From contig NZ_NRGS01000031.1 in NCBI RefSeq assembly GCF_002332425.1, positions 1-64,000 of the forward strand: 64,000 nucleotides of DNA. Direction: 5' to 3'. Position 1 is the first letter of the stretch. Every line of letters begins with the position of its first letter. Source of the stretch: Brachybacterium alimentarium. Lineage in GTDB: Bacteria; Actinomycetota; Actinomycetes; Actinomycetales; Dermabacteraceae. A model generated the notes under the pieces. It was given only the letters and a program-made list of their open reading frames with translations, did not search any database and had not been told where the DNA came from. Shown piece after piece: positions 8,551-17,197 of this stretch. Position numbers and translations under genes: made by a program.

Positions 8551-8663
8551 GCGACGTCTCGCATCCTGTGCCGCCCCTGTCGCACCCCGAGGGGGCTGAG
8601 GCCGGGGTCATCCCCGTCGTGTCCGTCTGCCTGGCCGTGCCGGATGAGCAGGATCCTGTCCAT
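8547..8663 (-). pseudogene. 5' remnant of a histidine phosphatase (phosphoglycerate mutase-like) gene
   Basis: 38 codons from ATG 8663 to a stop overlapping the kinase stop. They encode the first strand and signature of a histidine phosphatase (ILLIRHGQADGH, then LSPLGVRQ) and then end; full proteins have about 200 aa. The remainder is not visible in other frames, because the kinase gene occupies the space. A TACGTT hexamer six bases before the ATG keeps the local leaderless-promoter arrangement, so the promoter and start survived while the rest was lost. Most likely a deletion or replacement scar. Confidence 0.6.
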
Positions 8664-8669
8664 GTCGAC

Positions 8670-8675
8670 AACGTA
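8670..8675 (-). promoter_or_regulatory. predicted -10 for the truncated phosphatase gene
   Basis: TACGTT on the minus strand exactly six bases before ATG 8663, the same geometry as at other leaderless starts in the window. Confidence 0.4.
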
Positions 8676-8890
8676 ACAAGGACAGATGCGGTGGCAGCCT
8701 GATTCCTCACCGGGATCGGTGACGAGCGCGTGGGCCTGGGGACGCACCATCCGTCGCCCTCGTCGCGCCCCTCTGACGCGCTCGTCGCGGCCCGCCCTCT
8801 GGACCCTCCGTGCCCTGCGCACGCCGCCGCGAGTACCGTGGTCGAACTCCCGCTGCGCGGGCCCCGCACCTCCCCGTTCGAAGGAGTCCA

Positions 8891-8992
8891 GTGCCCGTTC
8901 AGCTCGTGCTCGCCGCGCCGCGATGTGTCGTCCCGACGGGCCCGACGGGGCGGACAATGTCGACGGGGTCGATGGGGTCTGACCTGGCATGA
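8891..8992 (+). CDS. possible 33-aa upstream ORF overlapping the MFS gene
   Basis: GTG 8891 is preceded by AAGGAG (8881-8886, spacer of four bases) and opens a 33-codon frame. Its TGA (8990-8992) overlaps the ATG of the MFS transporter gene as ATGA. The peptide (starting MPVQLVLAAPRC) matches nothing I know and its 3' half has proline-threonine repeats. It could be a short leader that couples translation, a remnant of a lost gene, or chance. A TACCGT hexamer near 8834 could be the -10. The rest of the 8664-8890 gap shows no gene. Confidence 0.3.
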   Translation: MPVQLVLAAPRCVVPTGPTGRTMSTGSMGSDLA

Positions 8993-10245
8993 CCACAGCC
9001 GTCTCCCCGCGCCCGCGCCGCTTCGGCCCGCTGCGCGACAAGCACTCCCGGCCGTATCTGATCACCGCCGGCATGTCGATGATGGGCGACAACATCGAGC
9101 ACGTCATCACCTACTGGGTGCTCTGGCAGACGTTCCACTCGCCCTGGCTGGTCGGCTTCCAGGTGATCAGCCACTGGCTGCCCTTCCTCCTGTTCTCCGT
9201 GGTCTTCGGCGGGCTCGCCGAGAAGTACGACTGCCGACGCATCATCCAGATCGCCCAGGGGCTGTTCGCTCTCGTGTCCCTGGGATGGGGGCTGCTGTTC
9301 CTGACCGGCACCCTGGAGATGTGGAGCGCCTGCGTGCTGCTGGTGCTGCACGGCTGCGCCGGGGCACTGTGGGGCCCGGCTGAACAGCTCATGCTCCACG
9401 ACTTCGCCGAGCCCCGTGAGCTGCCCAGCGCGGTGCGGCTGAACGCGACCTTCAAGAGCCTGGGCGTGCTCGCCGGGCCCGTGGTCGGCTCCGCGCTGCT
9501 CCTGCTGCTCGGCCCCACCTGGGGCATCTTCGCGAACATCCTGTTCTACCTGCCGATGACGCTGCTCATGGCGCGCACGCCCTTCACCGGGCACTCCCGC
9601 AGCGGCCTGGTGATGCGCGAACGGGTCTCGATCCTGGACACCCCGCGCGTGATCCGCAGTGTCGCGGACGACAAGGTGCTGGTGGGCATGATCGCGCTCG
9701 CCGGTCTGATCGCCGTGTGCGTCGGCTCCTCCCTGACGGTCGCCATGCCCAACTTCGCCGACACCCTCGGTGCGGGGGACGAGGGCGGCCTCGGCTATGG
9801 GCTGCTGCTGTTCGCCAACGGCATCGGCGGGGTGATCGGCGGCTTCCTGCTCGAGGCCACGGGACTCATCAAGGCCGACGTGAAGGCCGCGATCGTGGCG
9901 GCCGTGATGTTCGGACTGACCAGTCTCATCGTCGCGACCACCTCGCACTACGGGATCGCCCTGGCGGCACTGGTCCTCGGAGGCATCGCGAACCTGGCGG
10001 CCACCTCGGTAGGGCAGGCGATCGTGCAGCTGCGTGCTCCGGCGGACCGGCGCGGCCGGGTCGTCGGCGTCTACGGGATGGTCGGCAGCGGCATGCGCAC
10101 CGGCAACGGCATCACGATCGCCTGGCTTGGCGCTCTGGTCGGTGTGAGCGGCGCCGTGGCCGTGGGCGGCATCGGCCTGATGGTGGGTGCTGTGCTGATC
10201 GCCGTGCTCACCGGACTGCAGACGGCACGCGGCCGACGGGCCTGA
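8989..10245 (+). CDS. MFS transporter (MFS_3 / EntS-like exporter family)
   Basis: 418 aa, about 12 hydrophobic segments and a basic cytoplasmic loop after the second (GLAEKYDCRRIIQ), the A-motif position of major facilitator proteins. The start region and DIxxxGD-like segment (SMMGDNIEHVITYW) resemble the MFS_3 group that includes the enterobactin exporter EntS and macrolide exporters. Efflux of a small molecule is therefore the likely role, with unknown substrate. ATG 8989 may be coupled to a short upstream frame. The downstream neighbour is convergent. Confidence 0.8.
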   Translation: MTTAVSPRPRRFGPLRDKHSRPYLITAGMSMMGDNIEHVITYWVLWQTFHSPWLVGFQVISHWLPFLLFSVVFGGLAEKYDCRRIIQIAQGLFALVSLGWGLLFLTGTLEMWSACVLLVLHGCAGALWGPAEQLMLHDFAEPRELPSAVRLNATFKSLGVLAGPVVGSALLLLLGPTWGIFANILFYLPMTLLMARTPFTGHSRSGLVMRERVSILDTPRVIRSVADDKVLVGMIALAGLIAVCVGSSLTVAMPNFADTLGAGDEGGLGYGLLLFANGIGGVIGGFLLEATGLIKADVKAAIVAAVMFGLTSLIVATTSHYGIALAALVLGGIANLAATSVGQAIVQLRAPADRRGRVVGVYGMVGSGMRTGNGITIAWLGALVGVSGAVAVGGIGLMVGAVLIAVLTGLQTARGRRA

Positions 10246-10370
10246 ACCTGCCGACGGGCAGACGGGCCGTCGCACCCGACGAGGACAGTGCACGGCTCGA
10301 CGGGTCAGTACCATGGCCGGATGTGGCCCGCGCACAGCCGCACGAGCCTGTGCATCACCGGACGGGCGGC

Positions 10371-10452
10371 TCAGCGCATGCGGTGGCGCAGGAGGCCGAC
10401 GAGCTCAGTGCATTCAGCGGAGTCAGTGCATACGGCGGCGCAGGAGGCCGAC
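10371..10452. repeat. duplicated 3' end of the Ser/Asp-repeat protein gene
   Basis: Bases 10371-10400 match 10423-10452 at 27 of 30 positions. The second copy encodes the real C-terminus (GLLRRRMH and stop, minus strand). The first lies just past the stop and would encode GLLRHRMR and stop. So the last ten or so codons including the stop codon are duplicated downstream of the gene. Confidence 0.8.
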
Positions 10453-11748
10453 GCCCAGGGCGATCGCGCCGCCGCTCACCGCGGTCGCGGTGATCGCGGC
10501 CGGCGCGCTCACGTCGATGCCGGTCGTCGCACGATGATCGGATCCGGCGTCCGAGGGGGAGCCCTCCGCCACGTCGTCGCCCGACGAGTGCGAATCGTTC
10601 GCACCGACCTCTCCGGAATCGTGAGAAGCCGTGTCACCGGCGTCCTGCGACGGGGCGGGCTGCTGCGGATCGGTCGACGAGTCCCCACCGGACTCCTCGG
10701 AGCCGGACGAGCTCCCTGCGCTGTCGGACTCCTCGGAACCGTTCGCGCTCGGATCGTCGGCGTCGGCGTCGGCGGTGGCGTCAGGGTCCGCGGGATCGGC
10801 ATCGTCCGAGCCCGTGGAATCCGACTCGTCGGAGCCCCCGGACCCCGAATCCGTCGAGCTGGAGCTGCCGGAGCTCGCGTCGTCGTCCGAGGAGCCACCT
10901 GAGCTGCCCGAGCTGCCTGAGCTGTCGGGCTCGTCGGAGTCGCCTGAACTGCTGGAACCGCCGGTGTTCGACCCGGAGCTGTCGGAGTCCTGGGACCCCG
11001 TGCCCTGGGACCCCGTTCCCTGGGAGCCCGAGTCACCGGATCCCGAATCGTTCGAGCCGGAACCGTGGGAGCCTGCGTCATCCGAGTCGGAGCCGCCGGA
11101 GCCCCCCGACCCGGAACCCGAGCCGTTCGAGCCCGAGCCCGAGTCGTCGGACCCGGAATCGTCGGAATCGGAGTTGTCGGAGTCGGAACCGTCTGCATTC
11201 GACTGGTCGTCGTCGCTGGCGGCGTCGTCGTCCTTGCTGGTGCCGTCGCCCTCGGTGCCCTCGCCGCTGTCGTCGTCGTTGTCGTCCTTCGAGTCATCCC
11301 CACCGCCGTCCGAGGGCTCGGGGTCATCAGGTGCAGGCTCGGCCTCGGCCACGTCGAAGCTGATGTCGGCGTTGTTGCGCTCGCCCTGCAGGACGATCTG
11401 GACGATGTGCTCACCGGGTTCCTCGGGCACGAACGTATAGCTCACGCGCCCGTTCCGGTCGCTCGTGATCCCCTCGGACTGCGACTCGGCTCCGGCGACG
11501 TTGACGGTTCCGCGGGTCTGTTCACCGACGGGGAAGCAGATTCCCGAGACGGTGACGGGCTGGCCCACGGTCGGGTCGCCCGAATCCCCGGCGACGCTGA
11601 GCGTCGCGGGCTTGTTGCACACCTCGCCCTGGGTGTCGGCCGCCGGGGGCGTGGGGTCACCCAGCGCCGCGGGCGCGACCCCTGCAGACGCCACCAGCGC
11701 CACGCCTGCACCCAGGCAGGCGAGCGTGGAACGGCCTCGGGTGATCAC
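10423..11748 (-). CDS. secreted Ser/Asp/Gly-repeat surface protein with C-terminal membrane anchor
   Basis: 441 aa. A signal peptide (about 1-30, cleaved near APAALGD) is followed by an Ig-like domain of about 100 residues (VGQPVTVSGICF, SYTFVPEEPGEHIVQIVL). A low-complexity Asp/Ser/Gly stretch of about 260 residues then resembles the SD-repeat stalks of cell-wall proteins. The C-terminus has one hydrophobic helix and a basic tail (GLLRRRMH), the layout of sortase substrates, but the motif before the helix is RATTG, not LPxTG. It is either a non-canonical sortase substrate or membrane-anchored. The start is GTG 11748 behind GAGGAG. It is divergent from the MoxR operon, which may share its promoter. 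Confidence 0.75.
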   Translation of the reverse strand: MITRGRSTLACLGAGVALVASAGVAPAALGDPTPPAADTQGEVCNKPATLSVAGDSGDPTVGQPVTVSGICFPVGEQTRGTVNVAGAESQSEGITSDRNGRVSYTFVPEEPGEHIVQIVLQGERNNADISFDVAEAEPAPDDPEPSDGGGDDSKDDNDDDSGEGTEGDGTSKDDDAASDDDQSNADGSDSDNSDSDDSGSDDSGSGSNGSGSGSGGSGGSDSDDAGSHGSGSNDSGSGDSGSQGTGSQGTGSQDSDSSGSNTGGSSSSGDSDEPDSSGSSGSSGGSSDDDASSGSSSSTDSGSGGSDESDSTGSDDADPADPDATADADADDPSANGSEESDSAGSSSGSEESGGDSSTDPQQPAPSQDAGDTASHDSGEVGANDSHSSGDDVAEGSPSDAGSDHRATTGIDVSAPAAITATAVSGGAIALGVGLLRRRMH

Positions 11749-11782
11749 AGAAAGACTCCTCGGTAATGAAGATCAACCCGGC

Positions 11783-11789
11783 TACCCTA
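11783..11789. promoter_or_regulatory. possible bidirectional -10 element
   Basis: The heptamer TACCCTA reads as TACCCT on the plus strand (towards the MoxR gene, ATG 11885) and TAGGGT on the minus strand (towards the surface-protein gene, GTG 11748). One symmetric site could serve divergent transcription. No good -35 is seen on either side. Confidence 0.3.
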
Positions 11790-11884
11790 TGAGCAGGCCC
11801 AGCGGAGTGCGCCCATGCGGGATTCATCGCTGGGCAAACTCTTCGCGAACACTTCTGCGGGCGACACATCCAAGGAGCATCCCC

Positions 11885-13135
11885 ATGACGCAGTCCGAGG
11901 CAGCCGGCGACGCTTCTTATCGTGGAGGGGAAGAGTCCCGCCGAACCGCCGCTGCGGCCGCTCCGAACAGCGATGACGCTCCTGCGATGAGTCCGGCGCC
12001 CACGAGTTCTGCGCCCACTGGTCCTGCGTCCACGGGGCCCGAACACGTCCGCCTGGGACCCGTCGACCCAGACGCCTCGGGTCTTGACCCCGTCGGCCCC
12101 GACACCGCTGACCCCGACACCACCGGCCCCGACACCACCGGCCCGGAGCCCATCGACCCCGAGCTTCCGATCACCGAGGCCGAGGTGCGGGAGATCGCTG
12201 CCGAGGCGGAGGGAGTGATCGCCGAGATCTCGACCATCGTCGAGGGAAAGCGCGAAGTGGCCCAGATCGCCCTGCTCGTGCTGCTCGCCGGAGGCCACCT
12301 GCTGATCGAGGACATCCCCGGGGTCGGCAAGACGATGCTCGCCAAGTCCCTCGCCGCCGCGCTCGGCGCCGAGCGCCACCGCATCCAGTTCACGCCCGAT
12401 CTGCTGCCCGGCGACGTCACCGGCGCCAGCATCTTCAACCAGTCGACCAGCGAGTTCGAGTTCCGCCCCGGCGCCGTGTTCACCCAGATCCTGCTGGCAG
12501 ACGAGATCAACCGCGCCTCCCCGAAGACCCAGTCGGCGCTCCTGGAGGCCATGGAGGAGCGGCAGGTCAGCGTCGACGGCACCACCTACGAGCTCGAGGA
12601 GCCGTTCATGGTGGTGGCCACCGCGAACCCCGTCGAGATGGAGGGCACCTACCGCCTGCCCGAGGCGCAGCGCGACCGGTTCCTCGCCCAGACCTCCATG
12701 GGCTATCCCGTGCCGTCGGCCGAGTCGCGGATGCTGGCCGCGCAGGCGGGGCCCGTCCCCCGCGGCGATCGCGACGTGCTCGATGCCGTGCGCACCCGCA
12801 CCACGCCCGAGCGGATCGCGGAGCACGTGCGCAGGGTGCGCCGCATCCACGCCTCGCCCCAGATCCTCGACTACGTGGTGCGCCTGGCGGACGCGACCCG
12901 CAGCCATCCACAGGTCAGCCTCGGCGCCTCGCCCCGTGCCGCGGTGCACCTGGTGCGGGCCGCCAAGGCGCATGCGGCGCTCGTCGGCCGCACCTATGTG
13001 GACCCCGAGGACGTCCGGGCCGTGATCATGCCGGTCTGGCGCCATCGCATGCACCTGACCCCGCAGGCCCTCTCGCGGGGCGGGAGCGCGGGGGAGCTGG
13101 TCGACCAGGTGCTGAAGGGCACCTCGCTGACGTGA
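11885..13135 (+). CDS. MoxR-family AAA ATPase
   Basis: 416 aa. A disordered Pro/Asp/Thr-rich N-terminal extension of about 90 residues precedes a MoxR AAA+ core with Walker A (GVGKTMLAK, near residue 145), Walker B (LLADEINRASP), sensor 1 (VVATANPVEMEGTYRLPEAQ) and a C-terminal lid. MoxR ATPases act as chaperones for partner proteins, commonly DUF58/VWA proteins encoded beside them, as here. ATG 11885 is set by AAGGAG seven bases upstream. The stop overlaps the DUF58 start as GTGA, so the two are translationally coupled. The N-terminal extension is longer than in most family members. Confidence 0.9.
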   Translation: MTQSEAAGDASYRGGEESRRTAAAAAPNSDDAPAMSPAPTSSAPTGPASTGPEHVRLGPVDPDASGLDPVGPDTADPDTTGPDTTGPEPIDPELPITEAEVREIAAEAEGVIAEISTIVEGKREVAQIALLVLLAGGHLLIEDIPGVGKTMLAKSLAAALGAERHRIQFTPDLLPGDVTGASIFNQSTSEFEFRPGAVFTQILLADEINRASPKTQSALLEAMEERQVSVDGTTYELEEPFMVVATANPVEMEGTYRLPEAQRDRFLAQTSMGYPVPSAESRMLAAQAGPVPRGDRDVLDAVRTRTTPERIAEHVRRVRRIHASPQILDYVVRLADATRSHPQVSLGASPRAAVHLVRAAKAHAALVGRTYVDPEDVRAVIMPVWRHRMHLTPQALSRGGSAGELVDQVLKGTSLT

Positions 13136-14490
13136 CGCCGCGGCCCGGGACGGTTCTGCGGCCCACCGCGCGGGGCGTCGTCGTCGCCGTGCTGGCCGTG
13201 CTGTGCTGGGTGCTCTCGGACCTCACGCGCCTGCTGCCCGCCCGCTATCTCGCCGCCGCCCTGCTGCTAGCACTGCTGGTCGGCGGTATCGGGATCGTGC
13301 TGGGCAGCATCGGACTGCGCGCCCGCCGCCAGGTGATCGACGACGCCGCGCCCGTCGGGGCCGTCGCCCGGGTGCAGCTCGAGCTGGTCGGGAACCCGCC
13401 GCTGACGGTGCTGCCGCTGGCCCGCGGCGCCGTGCGCGAGCACCTGCCCGGGGCGCTCGGCGGGCAGGGTGATCTCCCCTTGGGTCGACGCATGCCGCAT
13501 GTGCTCCCGGTGCGCCACCGTGGAACCCATGAGCTGGGTCCCTACAGCCTCCTCGTGCGCGACCTGTTCGGCCTGTTCCACCTGCGTCGCACCTCCGAGG
13601 ACGCCCTGCGCATCACCGGGCTGCCCGTGCTCACCGAGATGGCCCCGGCCGCCGAGCGGGCCGCCGGGATCACGCGGGACGGGGCGCTCGGCGCGATGGC
13701 CGTCTCCGGGGTGGGGGAGATCGGCCCGATCGCCCGGCCCTACGCCGCCGGCGACGACATCCGCCGCATCCACTGGCGGGCGAGCGCACGCACCGGCCAG
13801 CTCATGACCCGCGAGGACGAGCCCGCCGCCGGGCTCAGCGCCGTGATCGTCCTGGACACGACGCGACGCGGGGAGACGGATCCCGCGGTCGAGGACCGCC
13901 TGGTCTCCCACGCCGCGACCGTGCTGGACAGCCTCGGGATCAACGGCTGGGACGTGCGCATCGTCGACGCCTCCGGCGACGAGATCACCCGCAGCGGCCG
14001 CCGCCGCGGCATCCCCGGCCCCTCCCTGCTGGGCAGTGAGGCCGATGCCGTCGAGCAGCGCGCCTCCCTGATGGCCCTGGCCGGCGTCGTCTTCGACGAC
14101 GACGAGGCCGCGCGCGTGCGAGTGGGCATCGACCATGCTGCCGGGCAGACGGCCCTCGCCATCGCCTTCGGCGTCGACCACGGCGACCCCTTCGAAGGGC
14201 TCCAGCTGGATCGCTTCGCCGGCCGCGCCACCCACCGCACGGCCATCGCCCTGCGCCCCGCCTACGAGGAGGCCGACGGCGAGCATCCCCGTCGGGCCCG
14301 ACGCATCGGCCCGGCCGACGGCGACGACTTCGGACGGGCCCACGAGGAGCACGCCGCCCAGCTCGCCGCCGCCCGGGAGGACGCGCCACCGGTCCGCTCG
14401 CGCCTGGGCGGCTGGACGCTCGTGCGCGGCACCACGGCCGACTCCCTGGACGACCTGCTCACCGCGGCCGACGCGGAGGAGACCGCATGA
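13132..14490 (+). CDS. DUF58 domain-containing membrane protein
   Basis: 452 aa. Two N-terminal membrane spans (about 10-55) are followed by a soluble region with the DUF58 signature (DDIRRIHWRASARTGQLMTR, about residues 205-225), which sits in a von Willebrand A-like fold. This family is the usual partner of MoxR ATPases and of transglutaminase-like proteins. The GTG start overlaps the MoxR stop codon (GTGA) and its own stop overlaps the next ATG, giving a tight three-gene operon. The role is probably in envelope protein assembly or quality control; this is inference from the conserved gene trio. Confidence 0.85.
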   Translation: MTPRPGTVLRPTARGVVVAVLAVLCWVLSDLTRLLPARYLAAALLLALLVGGIGIVLGSIGLRARRQVIDDAAPVGAVARVQLELVGNPPLTVLPLARGAVREHLPGALGGQGDLPLGRRMPHVLPVRHRGTHELGPYSLLVRDLFGLFHLRRTSEDALRITGLPVLTEMAPAAERAAGITRDGALGAMAVSGVGEIGPIARPYAAGDDIRRIHWRASARTGQLMTREDEPAAGLSAVIVLDTTRRGETDPAVEDRLVSHAATVLDSLGINGWDVRIVDASGDEITRSGRRRGIPGPSLLGSEADAVEQRASLMALAGVVFDDDEAARVRVGIDHAAGQTALAIAFGVDHGDPFEGLQLDRFAGRATHRTAIALRPAYEEADGEHPRRARRIGPADGDDFGRAHEEHAAQLAAAREDAPPVRSRLGGWTLVRGTTADSLDDLLTAADAEETA

Positions 14491-17123
14491 GCCCCCTGAT
14501 GGGCAGGCCGTCGCTGCGCGGGACCGCCCTGCTCGGCCGCGAGCTCGCCCTGCTGCTCGCGATCCTGATCTCCTCCGCCCCGCTGTCGATGCTGTTGGAC
14601 GGCTCCTCCTGGCTCACGCTCACCCTCGCCGCGACGGCTCCCGTGATCGTGAGCGGGGCGGTGCTGCGCTCGCTGCTGCGGCACCTGTGGCTGGTGCCTC
14701 TCGCGCAGCTCGTCGTGCTCGCGGTGATGCTGCTGGTGATGGAGAGCGTGCAGGGGCTCGTGAGCGTCTCCGACGGCCCGATCGCGCTGGTCACCGCGCA
14801 GACCTCGATCTTCCCCGGGGCGATGAGCGAGCTGGCCTCCGGCACGGCCCCGATGACCCTGGGCTCGCGCGGCACCGTCGCCGTGGTGCTGCTGATGGCG
14901 CTGGGCACCCTGATCCTGGACCTGGTCTACGTGGACCTCGGCTGGCACACTCCCACCGGCCTCGCGCTCCTGGGCACGCTGCTGATCCCCGCCCTGCAGG
15001 CGCCTGAGGGCGGGAGCTGGTGGACCGTCGCCGGCCCGGTCCTCGCCGGGCTGCTGATCCTCGCCACCCGCACCCTGCACGCCGACCCCAGCTATATCGA
15101 GGGCGATCGTCGGCCGCAGGCGGGACCGCTGCCGATGCCGCTGCGCACCGCCGGCGCGGCCGTGGTGGGCACGCTGCTGATCGCCTCGCTGGCGATGCCG
15201 CTCGGCGCCGCCCTGCCCCAGATCGCCCCCACCCAGGTCGCGCTGGACATGGACGTGATCAACCAGTGGCAGAACCGGGACATGCCGCAGCTGGGCCCGG
15301 TGATGATCGACGACGACATCTCCGTGCGCCGCTCCCTGCTCGAGCAGTCCGACGCGGAGGTGCTGCGCTACTCGACCACCGCCGCCGAGCCGTCCTACCT
15401 GCGCCTGCGCACACTGAACAGCTTCGACGGAGAGAACTTCACGGCCGACGTCTCGGGCGAGGAGCCGCTGCTCGGGCGCACCGCGTTCTCCGACGCCCGG
15501 ACCGACGGCACCGCCGTGGCCGGTACCTCCGCGGACCTCGAGACCACCGAGATCAGCGTGGAGGACCTCGCCGGGGACCGCCTGCCCGCCCCGTCGGACA
15601 TCCGCCGTGTGACCACCTCGGACGCCGAGGTCTCCGACGCGCTCTCGGTGCAGCCCACCAACGGCGAGATCGCGATGAGCGGTGTGCGCACGAGTCTCGT
15701 GGGGCTGGGCTATACCGTGACGACCGAGACCAGCCCCGCCTCGCCGGAGGCGCTGCGCACCGTGGACCCCGCCGTGTTCGACCAGCCCCTCGAGGCCGGC
15801 TACATCCGCACCGAGGAGGTCCCGCAGATCGCGGTGGACCTCGCCGACCAGGTCCGGGCGGACGCCGGCGCGGAGAACGCCTTCGACACCGCGGTCGCCT
15901 ATCAGGAGTACTTCAACAGTTCCTTCGCCTACTCCCTGACCGTCAACTCCCCGCCGGGGGAGGACCCGCTGGAGTCCTTCCTCGCCGACCGGATCGGCTA
16001 CTGCGAGCAGTTCGCCGCCTCGTTCGCCCTGATGATGACCTCCCAGGGGTACCCGACGCGTGTGGCCATCGGCTTCACCCCCGGCGAGCAGGACGGCGAC
16101 CAGTGGTCCGTGACCGCGAAGAACGCCCACGCCTGGCCCGAGGTGTGGTTCGGCCCCGAATACGGCTGGGTGCGGTTCGAGCCGACGCCCTCCGCCGCGG
16201 CCAACGGCGTGAGCACCCCGTCGGTCACCGAGGACGGCTCCGGCCAGGACGACTCGGACGCCGCCGAGGAGCCCAGCGAGGCCCCCACCACGGAGGACCC
16301 CGAGGAGGCTTCGGCGAGCGAGGAGGCCGTCACCACGGAGGATCCGGCACGCAGCGCGGACGCCTCCACCTCGGACGGCGGTGGCCTGGTCACCGACCCC
16401 GCCACCGTGCAGCGCGTCGAGGGCGGTGTGTTCACCCTGCTCATCCTCGGCTTCCTGGTCGCCGCGGGAGGCGCGGCCGCTGTGGTCCTGGTGCGGCGCC
16501 ATCGCGTGAACTCGCGCGACGCCCGCTGGGATCAGTACGTGCAGGGTGCGACCGGCGATGATGCGGAGGGTGAGCGCGGCTCGGGCGACGGGGCAGGGGA
16601 CGGGCCGCTCGATCCGGCCGACGCCGCGATCCTCGCCGAGCGCATCCGACGCCGCGCCGGTGAACTGGCATGGACGGAGCTGACCTGGGAGCTCGTGGTG
16701 CGCGACCGTGTGCTCCGCCTGATCGGCTGGACCGGCGCCTGGGGTTCGCCCCCGCAGCGCATCGCCCTGGACGACTCCCTGCCCCCGGGCCGAGCGCTCG
16801 AGGACCTGCTGGCACAGATCGCCGCCGGCGACACCGAGGTCACGGACGAGGACCACGCCGCCGCAGCGCGCATCGCCTCGGCCTGCACCGCCGCCCGGTA
16901 CGCCGCCCCGCTCCCCGAGCCCGGTGCCGCGGCGGCGGCGCAGGCGACGGCCTCGGCAACCCCGCCATCGGCGGGCTCTGCCAGGGACGCCGCAGCGCCG
17001 TCGGCCCCCGGCCCCTCGACGCCTGCCTCCGCAGACGGAGCCTCTGAACCGGCCACGGACACGATGGCCTCGCTCCGCGCCGACTCCGATCAGCTGATCG
17101 CCCTCATCCGCCGCGCCCGCTGA
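14487..17123 (+). CDS. transglutaminase-like membrane protein (TgpA family, DUF3488)
   Basis: 878 aa. An N-terminal block of about six membrane helices (DUF3488/TgpA_N, residues about 15-240) precedes an extracytoplasmic region with a papain-like transglutaminase core: Cys506 (GYCEQFAA), His548 (NAHAWPEVWF) and Glu565 (VRFEPTP) at the position of the third triad residue. An acidic Thr/Glu linker, one more membrane helix (about 645-670) and a cytoplasmic tail (DUF4129-like position) follow. The ATGA overlap with the DUF58 gene makes this the last gene of the MoxR operon. Such proteins are thought to cross-link or cleave envelope proteins; the substrate is unknown. Confidence 0.85.
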   Translation: MSPLMGRPSLRGTALLGRELALLLAILISSAPLSMLLDGSSWLTLTLAATAPVIVSGAVLRSLLRHLWLVPLAQLVVLAVMLLVMESVQGLVSVSDGPIALVTAQTSIFPGAMSELASGTAPMTLGSRGTVAVVLLMALGTLILDLVYVDLGWHTPTGLALLGTLLIPALQAPEGGSWWTVAGPVLAGLLILATRTLHADPSYIEGDRRPQAGPLPMPLRTAGAAVVGTLLIASLAMPLGAALPQIAPTQVALDMDVINQWQNRDMPQLGPVMIDDDISVRRSLLEQSDAEVLRYSTTAAEPSYLRLRTLNSFDGENFTADVSGEEPLLGRTAFSDARTDGTAVAGTSADLETTEISVEDLAGDRLPAPSDIRRVTTSDAEVSDALSVQPTNGEIAMSGVRTSLVGLGYTVTTETSPASPEALRTVDPAVFDQPLEAGYIRTEEVPQIAVDLADQVRADAGAENAFDTAVAYQEYFNSSFAYSLTVNSPPGEDPLESFLADRIGYCEQFAASFALMMTSQGYPTRVAIGFTPGEQDGDQWSVTAKNAHAWPEVWFGPEYGWVRFEPTPSAAANGVSTPSVTEDGSGQDDSDAAEEPSEAPTTEDPEEASASEEAVTTEDPARSADASTSDGGGLVTDPATVQRVEGGVFTLLILGFLVAAGGAAAVVLVRRHRVNSRDARWDQYVQGATGDDAEGERGSGDGAGDGPLDPADAAILAERIRRRAGELAWTELTWELVVRDRVLRLIGWTGAWGSPPQRIALDDSLPPGRALEDLLAQIAAGDTEVTDEDHAAAARIASACTAARYAAPLPEPGAAAAAQATASATPPSAGSARDAAAPSAPGPSTPASADGASEPATDTMASLRADSDQLIALIRRAR

Positions 17124-17155
17124 CTCGCTGGCTCGCTGGCTCGCTGGCTCGCTGG
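17124..17155. repeat. 8-bp tandem repeat (CTCGCTGG x4) at the stop codon
   Basis: Four perfect octamers start on the base after the TGA of the transglutaminase gene, plus a partial fifth. They lie between two convergent genes. Confidence 0.9.
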
Positions 17156-17197
17156 CTCGTCGGGCGCGCACGCCGGACCGGCCCGCGCCGGACGTGA

